Part shown: positions 1 to 7,868 of the stretch, piece after piece | How positions within the stretch are numbered: position 1 is the first letter of the stretch | Layout: each line of letters begins with the position of its first letter | NCBI RefSeq assembly: GCF_001424265.1 | Contig: NZ_LMOV01000024.1 | Location: 312,328 to 376,327 of the forward strand | From: Acidovorax sp. Leaf160 | GTDB lineage: Bacteria > Pseudomonadota > Gammaproteobacteria > Burkholderiales > Burkholderiaceae_C | Length of the DNA stretch: 64,000 nucleotides | Direction of reading: 5' to 3' | Notes under the pieces: generated by a model | The model's input: only the letters and a program-made list of their open reading frames with translations | The model's database searches: none | What the model was told of the DNA's origin: nothing | Made by a program: the position numbers and the translations under genes

Positions 1-1
1 G

Positions 2-391
2 CTGCTGCAGCACATCGAGGTGCCGCTGGCCTGGCACGACTGGATGGTGGCCAACGGCTGCGACACCAGCGGCAGCCGCTTCGGGCCGGGCTTCAACCTG
101 TATTCGCTCATCATCCGCGCAGCGGTGTCGGGCTTCGGCGTGGGCATCGTGCCGACCTGCCTGGTCGAGGACGAGCTGCAGGCCGGCACCCTGGTGGAAC
201 CGCTGGGCGACAGGTTCCAAAGCCCGCTGGGCTACTACCTGTGCGCCCCGACCGCCCGCACCAACCTGTCGGTGTACAAGCTGGTGGGGGCGTGGCTGGA
301 GCACTGCTGCAGCCACGGACTGGTGCAGAGCCCGGCCCAGGAGCCGCCACCCGCATGCATCTTCTGCGAAGACGGCGCCAAAGCCGCGTAG
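2..391 (+). CDS. LysR-type transcriptional regulator, C-terminal part (5' cut by window edge)
   Basis: Only the last 129 residues are visible; the frame is open from base 2, so the start lies outside the window. The segment resembles the second half of a LysR substrate-binding domain of the GcvA-like subgroup: a stretch with NLYSLIIRAAVSGFGVGIVP followed by a basic/aromatic segment (GYYLCAP) and a terminal helix around KLVGAWLEHC. The tail is unusually Cys/Pro-rich. It converges with the malonyl-CoA synthetase gene, 48 bp away. The effector and target genes cannot be read from this fragment; it is probably unrelated to malonate control, which has its own GntR regulator. Confidence 0.8.
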   Translation: MLQHIEVPLAWHDWMVANGCDTSGSRFGPGFNLYSLIIRAAVSGFGVGIVPTCLVEDELQAGTLVEPLGDRFQSPLGYYLCAPTARTNLSVYKLVGAWLEHCCSHGLVQSPAQEPPPACIFCEDGAKAA

Positions 392-403
392 AACCGGCTG
401 GGG

Positions 404-430
404 CCGCTCGGCGCGCTCGGCCCGCTCGGC
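404..430. repeat. Three tandem 9-bp units (CCGCTCGGC)
   Basis: Units at 404-412, 413-421 and 422-430 read CCGCTCGGC, GCGCTCGGC, CCGCTCGGC, between the convergent LysR and matB genes. The same unit on the opposite strand (GCCGAGCGG) occurs three times at 10391-10417. Confidence 0.6.
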
Positions 431-439
431 CCCGCCGTC

Positions 440-2086
440 TCAGGCGAACAGCCCCTTGTGCGCATCGCGCAGCAGGTTCTTCTGGACCTTGCCCATGGTG
501 TTGCGCGGCAACTCCGGCACGATGAAGCAGCGCTTGGGAATCTTGAAGTTCGCCAGTTGCGACTTCAGCGCCGCGAGGATGGCATCGCCGTCCAGCAGGG
601 CGCCGGGCCTGGGTGTCACCACGATCACGCCCACCTCGCCGAAGTCCGGGTGCGGCACGCCGACCAGCGCGCTTTCGGCCACGCCGGGCAGTTCGTTGAC
701 GTAGCCCTCGATCTCGGCCGGGTACACGTTGTAGCCGCCGCTGATGATCAGGTCCTTGCTGCGGCCCACGATGTGCACGTAGCCGCGCTCGTCGATGCGG
801 CCGACGTCGCCGGTCTTGAACCAGCGGCTGCCGTCCGGCCCCTCGGCGAACTCTTCCTTCGTCTTCTCGGGCATGCGCCAGTAGCCCTGGAACACGTTCG
901 GGCCCTGCACCTGGATGTTGCCGATCTCGCCCGTGGGCATCGGCTGGCCAGCGTCGCCCACCACGCGCAGGCCCACGCCGGGCAGCGGAAAGCCCACCGT
1001 GGCGCCACGCCGCTCGTCCTGCCCGCCGTGGCGCGCATCGGCCGCATAGGGGTTGCTGGTGAGCATGATGGTTTCGCTCATGCCGTAGCGCTCCAGGATG
1101 GTGTGGCCGGTGCGCTGCTGCCATTCCTTGAAGGTCTCGATCAGCAGCGGCGCGGAGCCCGCGACGAAAAGGCGCATGTTGCGCACCGCCTCCCGGCTCA
1201 GGCCGGGCTCGGCCAGCAGGCGCACGTAGAGCGTGGGCACGCCCATGAACACGGTGGCGCGCGGCATGGCGGCGATGACGGCCTTGGGATCGAACTTGTT
1301 CAGCCAGATCATCTTGCTGCCGTTGATGAGCGCGCCGTGGATGGCCACGAAGAGCCCGTGCACGTGGAAGATGGGCAGCGCGTGGATCAGCACGTCGCCC
1401 CCGCCGTCCGGCCCTCCGGTGGCCTGCCAGCCCCAGTAGTCCTTGAGCACCTGCGCGTTCGACAGCAGGTTGCCGTGCGTGAGCATGGCGCCCTTGCTGC
1501 GGCCGGTGGTCCCGCTGGTGTAGAGGATGGCAGCCAGGTCGTCCGCCGCGCGGGCCACGGGCGTGTGCTGGCCCGCGTGCTGGGCGGCGCGGTCCAGCAG
1601 GCTGCCGGTGCGGTCGTCACCCAGCGTGAAGACATGCTGGGTGCCGGCCGTGAAGGCGATCTTCGAGACCCAGCCGAAGTTGCCCGGCGTGCAGACCACC
1701 ACGGCCGGCTCGGCATTGCCGACGAAGTATTCGATCTCGGCGCTCTGGTAGGCGGTGTTGAGCGGCAGGAAGACGTAGCCCGCGCGCAGCGTGGCGAGAT
1801 AGAGCAGCATGGCCTCGACCGACTTCTCCACCTGCATCGCCACCCGGCTGCCGTCCGGCAGGTTCAGCGACGCCAGCAGGTTGGCGATGCGGGCGCTGGC
1901 TTCGTCCAGGTCGCGCCAGGTGTAGTGCAGCGGCGTGCCGTCCGGCGCCGTGGCCTCGACGGCCACGGCATCCAGGTCGGCCGGGAAAGCCGCGCGCAAG
2001 GCGGTGAACAGGTTCTGCGAGGCAAGCGCGGCAGCGGAGGCGGGCGCGGGTGTGGGCGAATGGGCAGTGGCGTTCAGTGCGCTCAT
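440..2086 (-). CDS. matB: Malonyl-CoA synthetase (AMP-forming)
   Basis: ANL-superfamily ligase of 548 residues that activates malonate with ATP and CoA to malonyl-CoA in the cytoplasm. Visible motifs: P-loop ILYTSGTTGRSKGAMLTHGN, the YGMSE motif, the FKTGDVGRIDERGYVHIVGR hinge, and GGYNVYPAEIEGYV near the C terminus with a final Lys in the PRNTMGKVQK segment. The substrate assignment comes from family resemblance and from the malonyl-CoA decarboxylase gene on the same strand in the cluster. ATG at 2086 was chosen because the frame upstream of it is non-conserved and Pro/Arg-rich. It is last in the cluster, 79 bp after the enoyl-CoA hydratase gene. A different acyl substrate (for example methylmalonate) is possible. 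Confidence 0.85.
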   Translation of the reverse strand: MSALNATAHSPTPAPASAAALASQNLFTALRAAFPADLDAVAVEATAPDGTPLHYTWRDLDEASARIANLLASLNLPDGSRVAMQVEKSVEAMLLYLATLRAGYVFLPLNTAYQSAEIEYFVGNAEPAVVVCTPGNFGWVSKIAFTAGTQHVFTLGDDRTGSLLDRAAQHAGQHTPVARAADDLAAILYTSGTTGRSKGAMLTHGNLLSNAQVLKDYWGWQATGGPDGGGDVLIHALPIFHVHGLFVAIHGALINGSKMIWLNKFDPKAVIAAMPRATVFMGVPTLYVRLLAEPGLSREAVRNMRLFVAGSAPLLIETFKEWQQRTGHTILERYGMSETIMLTSNPYAADARHGGQDERRGATVGFPLPGVGLRVVGDAGQPMPTGEIGNIQVQGPNVFQGYWRMPEKTKEEFAEGPDGSRWFKTGDVGRIDERGYVHIVGRSKDLIISGGYNVYPAEIEGYVNELPGVAESALVGVPHPDFGEVGVIVVTPRPGALLDGDAILAALKSQLANFKIPKRCFIVPELPRNTMGKVQKNLLRDAHKGLFA

Positions 2087-2165
2087 GGTGCTTCGATCGG
2101 TTGGAGTGCGGGGTCGGTGAAAACGGAGGTTGGAGGGCGATGCGGGTGGGTGGCTGCGTTGCCGA

Positions 2166-3023
2166 TCAGAACCGGGGCGGCCGCTTTTCCAGGAAGGCGC
2201 CGATGCCCTCACGGTGCTCCGCGCTGTCGGCGTAGGCGTAGGGGTCGGCCAGCGCATCTGCTTCTTTTTTCATAGCATCAGGCCCAGATAGTGCGGGCGC
2301 CAGAGGGCGATCCGGCATGGAATCCGCCACCAGGCCGGGCAGCAACAGGGCCCGCAGGGTCTGCTTGTTCAGCCGGGCGGCCTGGGGTGCCAGGGCGGCG
2401 ATGCGGCGGGCAGTGGCCAGCAGCTCGGTTTCCAGGGTTTCGGCGGGCTCGATACGGCTCAGGAAGCCGCGCTGCGCCATCTCGGCTGCGCTGAAGGTGG
2501 CCGCCTCCAGCAGCATCTGGCGGGCGGTCATCGCGCCGGCGGCGCTGGCCACCAGCTGCGCCTCGCGCGGGGCCATCGGAAAGCCCAGCCGCGCGATGGG
2601 AGCGCCAAAGCGCGCCTGCGGCGTGGCGATGCGCAGGTCGCAGCAGCTGGCGATCTCCACCCCCGCGCCCATGCAGGCGCCGTCGATGCCGGCGACCAGG
2701 GGCACGTCGCAGGCCAGCATGGCCGCCAGCCCGCCCCACACGTCGCCCTCGTGGAAGGCGCGCAGCTGCGCGGGGTCGAAGCGGAAGCCCGGGTATTCCG
2801 AGATGTCGCCGCCCGCGCAGAACGCGCCGCCATCGCCCTGCACGATCACGCAGCGCACGCCTGGCTCGTGCTGCTGCAGCGCGCAGAACACCGCGCGCAG
2901 CTGCTGCCACATGATGCGCGACATGGCGTTGAGCCGGCCGGGGTGGCGCAGCACGACGCGCCAGATGCCGGCCGCGCCGTCCGCGCCCTCCAGGGGGCCT
3001 GCGATCACTTCACCGGCGGGCAT
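2166..3023 (-). CDS. Enoyl-CoA hydratase/isomerase family protein
   Basis: Crotonase-fold protein of 285 residues. The oxyanion-hole regions are visible: the GGAFCAGGDISEYPG segment and the later GIDGACMGAGVEIASCCDLR helix. The family C terminus REGIGAFLEKRPPRF is intact. The first ATG (3023) is preferred over a GTG three codons upstream. It lies between the Bug protein gene and matB on the same strand, so it is probably co-transcribed with the malonate genes, though its step in malonate use is unclear. Residues around 236-254 are encoded by a degenerate copy of the dispersed ~60-bp repeat, which adds a non-family stretch (LSGPDAMKKEADALADP) before the conserved tail. Confidence 0.85.
   Translation of the reverse strand: MPAGEVIAGPLEGADGAAGIWRVVLRHPGRLNAMSRIMWQQLRAVFCALQQHEPGVRCVIVQGDGGAFCAGGDISEYPGFRFDPAQLRAFHEGDVWGGLAAMLACDVPLVAGIDGACMGAGVEIASCCDLRIATPQARFGAPIARLGFPMAPREAQLVASAAGAMTARQMLLEAATFSAAEMAQRGFLSRIEPAETLETELLATARRIAALAPQAARLNKQTLRALLLPGLVADSMPDRPLAPALSGPDAMKKEADALADPYAYADSAEHREGIGAFLEKRPPRF
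2260..2318 (+). repeat. Dispersed 60-bp element, copy 1 (inside the enoyl-CoA hydratase gene)
   Basis: Degenerate core GCTTC-N7-ATAGC, exactly 20 nt, then GCGC. The geometry matches the other copies at 13640, 18234, 22741, 28261, 50291 and 57050. It is translated as part of the host gene. Confidence 0.6.
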
Positions 3024-3069
3024 GGGCGGCACTCTGGGGTGGCATATCGACGGGCATTGGGCGACGGGG

Positions 3070-4134
3070 TCACTCCAGCTTGGCGCCGGAGGTCTTCACG
3101 ACCTGGGCCCAGCGTTTGACTTCGGACCCCACGAAAGCGCCGAACTGCTGCTGGGTCATGCCGCCAAACTCGGCGCCGTTGCCGGCCCAGATGGCCTTCA
3201 GCTCATCGGCCGTACCGAGCTTGCGCACCTCTTCCACGATGCGGGCCTGGATGTCAGCCGGCGTGCCCTTGGGCGCCCAGAGGCCGTACCAGGTGGTGAC
3301 GGTGTAGTCGGGCAGGCCGACTTCCGCCGCGCAGGGCACGTCGGGAAAGGCGGGGTTGCGCCGGTTGCCCGACACCATCAGCGCGCGGATGCGGCCGCCC
3401 TTGATGTGCGCGGCGGAGGAGCCCAGGCCGTCGAACAGCATGTCCACGTTGCCGGAGATCAGGTCCTGCAGCGCCGGGCCCGCGCCGCGGTAGGGGATGT
3501 GCGTGATGAAGGTGCCCGTCTGGATCTTGAACAGCTCGCCCGCCAGATGGTGCGACGAGCCCGAGCCGGCCGAGGCGTAGTTCATGCGGCCGGGGTTGGC
3601 CTTGATCTGCTCGAGCAGCTGCGCCATGGTGGTGGCCTTGACCACGCGCGGGTTCACCACCAGCACCTGGGGCACATTGGCCAGCAGCGCCAGCGGCACG
3701 AAGTCCTTTTCGATGTCGTAGTCGAGCTTGGGATACATCGACGGCGCGATGACGTGGTGCGTGCCGCCCATGAAGAGCGTGTAGCCGTCCGGCGCGGCCT
3801 TGGCGGCGAAGCTCGCGCCCACCGTGCCCCCCGCACCGCCCCGGTTGTCGATGATGAGCGGCTTGCCCAGCGCTTTCGCGAACTGCGCCGACAGCGGCCG
3901 CGCGAACGCGTCGGTGCCGCCGCCCGCCGGGAACGGCACCACCAGCGTCACCGGCTTGGTGGGCCAGCTGGCGGCAGCGCCCTGCGCCCAGCTGGCGCCG
4001 GCCGAGGCTGCGGCCAGGCCCGCCGCGCCCGCGGCGCGCAGCACCGTGCGCCGCGAGACCGGCCCGCCGTCCGGCGCGCTCGATCGGTGGTCCGTGATGT
4101 GGCCGTCACGGGCCGATGCATGGATGGGGTTCAT
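3070..4134 (-). CDS. Bug/TctC-family periplasmic substrate-binding protein
   Basis: A 354-residue extracytoplasmic solute receptor of the tripartite tricarboxylate transporter type. After a leader with a twin-arginine-like motif (SRRTVLR) and a hydrophobic run ending ASAGASWAQ, the mature part starts WPTKPVTLVVPFPAGGGTDAFAR, the Bug hallmark, followed by IIDNRGGAGGTVGA. It is encoded between malonyl-CoA decarboxylase and enoyl-CoA hydratase, so malonate or a related dicarboxylate is the probable ligand (inference). No TctA/TctB membrane genes are in the window, so it is an orphan receptor here. The 135-bp gap to the decarboxylase gene is the longest spacing in the cluster and may hold an internal promoter. 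Confidence 0.87.
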   Translation of the reverse strand: MNPIHASARDGHITDHRSSAPDGGPVSRRTVLRAAGAAGLAAASAGASWAQGAAASWPTKPVTLVVPFPAGGGTDAFARPLSAQFAKALGKPLIIDNRGGAGGTVGASFAAKAAPDGYTLFMGGTHHVIAPSMYPKLDYDIEKDFVPLALLANVPQVLVVNPRVVKATTMAQLLEQIKANPGRMNYASAGSGSSHHLAGELFKIQTGTFITHIPYRGAGPALQDLISGNVDMLFDGLGSSAAHIKGGRIRALMVSGNRRNPAFPDVPCAAEVGLPDYTVTTWYGLWAPKGTPADIQARIVEEVRKLGTADELKAIWAGNGAEFGGMTQQQFGAFVGSEVKRWAQVVKTSGAKLE

Positions 4135-4269
4135 TCCTTTTGTCTCCTGTCGTATTTGTCTGCGTTCACGCTTTTCTAGGCAAGGAAGGCGCTTGGAGTC
4201 ATGGCCCGTGGTACGCGGCTCGTTGCCGCGCGCATCGCCCGTCGAGGGGAGGGCGCTGCGCGCAGCCGG

Positions 4270-5727
4270 TCAGCCGCGGCTCAGGCTGTCGATGTCGCTG
4301 GACATCGGTACGCGGCCCTGCGCCAGCAGGCTGCGGTGTTTGTCGATCCGTTTCAGATCGTAGAGATAGTTGACCATCAGCCCGTACGACTGCTTCTGGC
4401 CCTTGGGCGAAGGGTCGCCGGCCCAGTTCAGGCGCTCGACGCGGGCGCCGTTGCCCAGGTGGAAGCGCGCGACCGCATCGACCGGCTTGCCCTTGTCCAG
4501 TTCGCGCCCCAGGTAGCGGGCGGCGCACTGCAGCAGCAGCTGGCGCACGGGCGACTTGGGCGGCAGTTCCAGCGCCTTGTCGGCCGCCGCCAGCACATGG
4601 GCGGCCTGCGGCGGCTCGAAGCCGACGGCGCGGCCGAGTTCGGCGCGGCGCTTGTCGTCCAGCGCGTCCAGCGCGGCGGCGCAGTGCTTGCCGAACCAGG
4701 CGCGAAAGCCGGGGATGGGCGAGAGCGTGGCGAAGGTGCGCAGGCGAGGGAACTCGGCGGTGAGCGTCTCCACCACGTGCTTGATGAGCGAGTCGCCGAA
4801 GCTCACCCCGCGCAGGCCGGTCTGCGTGTTGCTGATGGAATAGAAGATGGCGGTGCTGGCGCGGGCGATGTCCACCGGCTCGGCCGATTCGTCCAGCAGC
4901 GGGGTGATGCTGCTGGAGATGTCGCCGAGCAGGGCCACCTCCACGAAGATCAGCGGCTCGTTGGGCAGGCGCGGGTGGAAGAAGCCATAGCAGCGGCGGT
5001 CGCTGTCGAGCCGGTTCTTCAGGTCGGCCCAGCTGCGGATGTCGTGCACGGCCTCGTACTTGATGAGCTTTTCCAGCAGCGATGCGGGCGAGTCCCACGA
5101 CAGCGCGCGCAGCTCCAGGAAAGCGACGTCGAACCAGGTGGAGAAGAGGTGCTCCAGTTCCGCGTCCAGCGGCAGCAGGCGCTTGTCGCCCTTCAGGAGC
5201 GGCAGCCACTCCGCACGCAGGTCGAGCAGGAAGCGCATGCCCTGAGGGAACACGGCGAAGCGCTGCAGCAGCCGGGTGCGGGGCGAGGCCAGGGCGCGGC
5301 GCAGGTGCATCTCGGCATGCGCCTCGTCTTCCGTGCCGGCAGCGGCTTCATGGCGCTGGCGGGCCGTCTTGACCTGCTCGGCATCGGCCGAGAACTGCTC
5401 GCACATCAGCAGCCACATGTCGCGGCGCTCCTCGGGCTTGGCCTCGGCATACCAGGCGGCGACGGCCTCGGCGCGGCGGCCGCCCTCCACTTCGCTCACC
5501 TGGGTGGCAGCCACGCCCTGCAGGTCGGCCAGCAGGCGGCGCAAGGCGCGCGGCGACAGCCCCTCGCCCGCCCGGCGCAGGGTGGCGGCCAGCCGTTCGT
5601 TGGTGGACCGGGGCGCGGGCGGCTTGGGAGCGGGGCCACCGCTGCCGGCATCGGCCGCCTCGGTCTTCGGGTCGGCGGGGCGCAGGCGCGGCACGTTGCG
5701 CGAGATCCAGGTAGAGGCAGCGTTCAT
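4270..5727 (-). CDS. matA: Malonyl-CoA decarboxylase
   Basis: Converts malonyl-CoA to acetyl-CoA and CO2. The 485-residue protein has the family's helical N-terminal region and a GNAT-like catalytic half. Conserved segments include GVSFGDSLIKHVVETL, RTFATLSPIPGFRAWF and the C-terminal block with FHLGNGARVERLNWAGD followed by QSYGLMVNYLYDL, which carries the catalytic His family position. Its ATG overlaps the GntR regulator's TGA (ATGA at 5724-5727), so the two genes are translationally coupled and the decarboxylase is first in the catabolic series. Confidence 0.95.
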   Translation of the reverse strand: MNAASTWISRNVPRLRPADPKTEAADAGSGGPAPKPPAPRSTNERLAATLRRAGEGLSPRALRRLLADLQGVAATQVSEVEGGRRAEAVAAWYAEAKPEERRDMWLLMCEQFSADAEQVKTARQRHEAAAGTEDEAHAEMHLRRALASPRTRLLQRFAVFPQGMRFLLDLRAEWLPLLKGDKRLLPLDAELEHLFSTWFDVAFLELRALSWDSPASLLEKLIKYEAVHDIRSWADLKNRLDSDRRCYGFFHPRLPNEPLIFVEVALLGDISSSITPLLDESAEPVDIARASTAIFYSISNTQTGLRGVSFGDSLIKHVVETLTAEFPRLRTFATLSPIPGFRAWFGKHCAAALDALDDKRRAELGRAVGFEPPQAAHVLAAADKALELPPKSPVRQLLLQCAARYLGRELDKGKPVDAVARFHLGNGARVERLNWAGDPSPKGQKQSYGLMVNYLYDLKRIDKHRSLLAQGRVPMSSDIDSLSRG

Positions 5728-6413
5728 GGTGCGATCCGGGAGTGGTGATTGCGGGCGATGTCGCGCAACGCGTCGCGCTGCGCCAGGACGTGGTCACGCA
5801 TCGCCTGCTCCGCCGCGGCGGCATCGCGGCGCTGCAGGGCGGCGAACACGGCCAGGTGTTCCGACAGGCTCTGCTGCAGGCGGCCCGGCACGTGCAGCGT
5901 CTGATGCCGCGCCAGCCGCAGGATGCGCCGCAGATCGCCGATCACCTGCGCCAGCCAGCGGTTGTCGGCCAGCGTGATGAAGGCCTCATGGATGGCGTAG
6001 TTGGCGTCGTAGTAGTCGTTGATGCGGCCGGCCTCGGCGTGCTCGCACAGGCGCTGGTGCAGCACTTCCAGCGCGGCGATGTCGGCGCTGCCGGCGCGGT
6101 CGGTGGCCTCGTGCGCGGCCCGGCCTTCCAGCAGGGCGATGACGGGAAATATCTCGTCCAGGTCGCGCTCGGTCACTTCGGCCACGAAGCAGCCGCGGCG
6201 AGGCTCATGGCGCAGCAGGCCTTCGGCCACCAGCACCTTCAACGCCTCGCGCAGCGGCGTGCGCGAGATGGCGAGGCGCTCGCACAGCGCCACCTCATCG
6301 AGAAAGCTGCCCGGCGGCAGCGCCCCCGCGAAGATCTGCTCGCGCAGCCGTTCTGCGGCCTCCTCGTGCAGCGAGGGGGCCTGGGCGCGGACGACGGCGA
6401 GTGCAGGCGTCAT
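5724..6413 (-). CDS. GntR-family regulator, FCD/FadR subgroup
   Basis: Probable malonate-responsive regulator of 229 residues. The N-terminal winged helix (LREQIFAGALPPGSFL, CERLAISRTPLREALKVLVA) is followed by an all-helical FCD ligand domain with the expected Asp/His positions (for example NDYYDANYAIHEAFITLADN). ATG at 6413 was chosen, since the upstream extension to 6476 is not GntR-like. It is first in the minus-strand malonate cluster and overlaps the decarboxylase start, an arrangement like MatR/MdcY-type control, so autoregulation is likely (inference). The upstream region contains an AT-rich palindrome at 6630-6641. Confidence 0.88.
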   Translation of the reverse strand: MTPALAVVRAQAPSLHEEAAERLREQIFAGALPPGSFLDEVALCERLAISRTPLREALKVLVAEGLLRHEPRRGCFVAEVTERDLDEIFPVIALLEGRAAHEATDRAGSADIAALEVLHQRLCEHAEAGRINDYYDANYAIHEAFITLADNRWLAQVIGDLRRILRLARHQTLHVPGRLQQSLSEHLAVFAALQRRDAAAAEQAMRDHVLAQRDALRDIARNHHSRIAP

Positions 6414-6801
6414 GGGCAGCCATTCCGGGGATGGCGTTGCGGGACTGCCTTGGGCGGCACGGAGGGGCAGGCCCACCGGCGCCGCCGGCTGTGGCAGCGG
6501 TATGCCGCGCAGCCAGCCTCGCTCGCGGCCCCTTCAGCGCGGGCCCGGCCTGCGGCGCGACCGGGGATGCCGGCGATGCGGGACGTGCGGTGGAAGCGAG
6601 TGAAGCAGGCCGTCATTTCACGTAATTTCTCATAATTATGAAGAGCCGGTCAAGGCCGTGCAGTGCGCAAAGCCTGCTGGCTTACCCGCATGCAGACCGT
6701 CGTTCGGGACAACGAACTGGCGATTGCTTTCTGCCCAAGGTGGCCAGGAAGGTGGGTTCGTTGTCATTGCAGCCAGACCCCCCGCCGCCGACACTTGCGG
6801 C
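6414..6801. promoter_or_regulatory. Divergent control region between the GntR gene and the GlxA-type regulator gene
   Basis: A 388-bp gene-free stretch. It holds an AT-rich island with the perfect palindrome TCATAATTATGA (6630-6641), plausible as promoter or operator for the minus-strand malonate genes. It also holds a perfect inverted repeat with arms GACAACGAAC (6708-6717) and GTTCGTTGTC (6756-6765), plus an extra GTTCG half-site at 6702-6706, next to the plus-strand regulator gene. No protein is convincingly encoded. Confidence 0.55.
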
Positions 6802-7821
6802 ATGCCCCTGCCGCCCCTCACCTTCGCCTGCCTGATCTACCCCGGCTTCATGAGCCTCGACGTCGTGGGCCCGTGGCAGGTCATGGCGTCTGCGAATGAC
6901 GAACTCAGCCGCCAGGGGCGTGCGCCGCACTACGCCTTGCGTTTGCTGGCCGAGCAGCCGGGCATGGTGACCTGCTCCGCCGGTCTGGGGCTGGTGGCGC
7001 AGGCCGCTTACGGCGATGAACCCATCGCAGGCATCCACACGCTGATCGTGCCCGGAGGTCAGGGCGTGTCGGGCCAGTTGGGCAATGCCACGCTGCTGCG
7101 CTGGCTGCAGCAGGCCGAGCCGCTGGTGGCGCGGATGGGGTCGGTGTGTTCCGGCGCACTGCTGCTGGCCGAAGCCGGCTTGCTGCACGGCCGCCCGGCC
7201 ACCACCCACTGGGAGCGGGTGGCCGAGTTCCGCGAGCGCCACCCCGGCGTCGATCTGCAAGGCGACCGGCTGCACACCTACGACCCCACCGGCATGCACG
7301 GCGACGCCCATGTCTTCACGTCGGCCGGGGTCAGCTCCGGCATCGATCTGGCACTGGCGCTGGTGGAGCACGACCTGGGCCGCGCCCTGGCGCTGGCGGT
7401 GGCGCGACGCCTGGTGATCTACCTGCGCCGTCCCGGCGGACAGGCCCAGTTCAGCCGGCTGGTGGCGCCGGACGCCGAGCACACGCCGCGCCTGACACCG
7501 CTGCTGGAATGGATTCCCGGCCACCTGGGCGAAGACCTGTCGCTGGAAGCGCTGGCCGCGCGCTCCTGCATGGCCCCGCGCACGCTCACCCGCGTGTTCC
7601 AGCGCGAGCTGGGCACCACGCCGGCGCGCTATGTCGAACGGGTGCGGGTGGAAACCGCATCTGCCTTGCTGTCGCAAGGCCAGGCGTCGGTCGCGACCAT
7701 CGCCCGGCTTTGCGGCTTCCAGCATCCCGAAACCCTGCGGCGGGCCTTTCACCGGCAGCTCTCGGTGAGCCCGCAGGCGTTCGCGCAGCGCTTCGGGCCA
7801 GCGGCGGCTGCCGGGCTCTGA
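6802..7821 (+). CDS. GlxA-family transcriptional regulator (DJ-1/PfpI + AraC HTH)
   Basis: A 339-residue regulator with an N-terminal DJ-1/PfpI (class I glutaminase-like) domain. The nucleophile-elbow motif GSVCSGALLLAEAGLL retains the Cys, and VPGGQGVSGQ precedes it. The C-terminal double AraC helix-turn-helix includes SLEALAARSCMAPRTLTRVF and ASVATIARLCGFQHPETLRR. ATG at 6802 is preferred because the domain begins immediately (LTFACLIYPGFMSLDVVGP). The inverted repeat 6702-6765 just upstream is a candidate autoregulatory site. The MFS gene starts 47 bp downstream on the same strand and is the probable target. Confidence 0.9.
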   Translation: MPLPPLTFACLIYPGFMSLDVVGPWQVMASANDELSRQGRAPHYALRLLAEQPGMVTCSAGLGLVAQAAYGDEPIAGIHTLIVPGGQGVSGQLGNATLLRWLQQAEPLVARMGSVCSGALLLAEAGLLHGRPATTHWERVAEFRERHPGVDLQGDRLHTYDPTGMHGDAHVFTSAGVSSGIDLALALVEHDLGRALALAVARRLVIYLRRPGGQAQFSRLVAPDAEHTPRLTPLLEWIPGHLGEDLSLEALAARSCMAPRTLTRVFQRELGTTPARYVERVRVETASALLSQGQASVATIARLCGFQHPETLRRAFHRQLSVSPQAFAQRFGPAAAAGL

Positions 7822-7868
7822 ACCCGCTGCGCAGATCCCCGATTTCCCCACCCTCTCGCCGACTGACC

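Noticed and set aside
458..2275. Long plus-strand open frame opposite matB
   Set aside because: Its His/Ala/Gly/Arg-rich translation is the antisense shadow of a G+C-rich gene; no domain, and the minus-strand frame is a clear synthetase.
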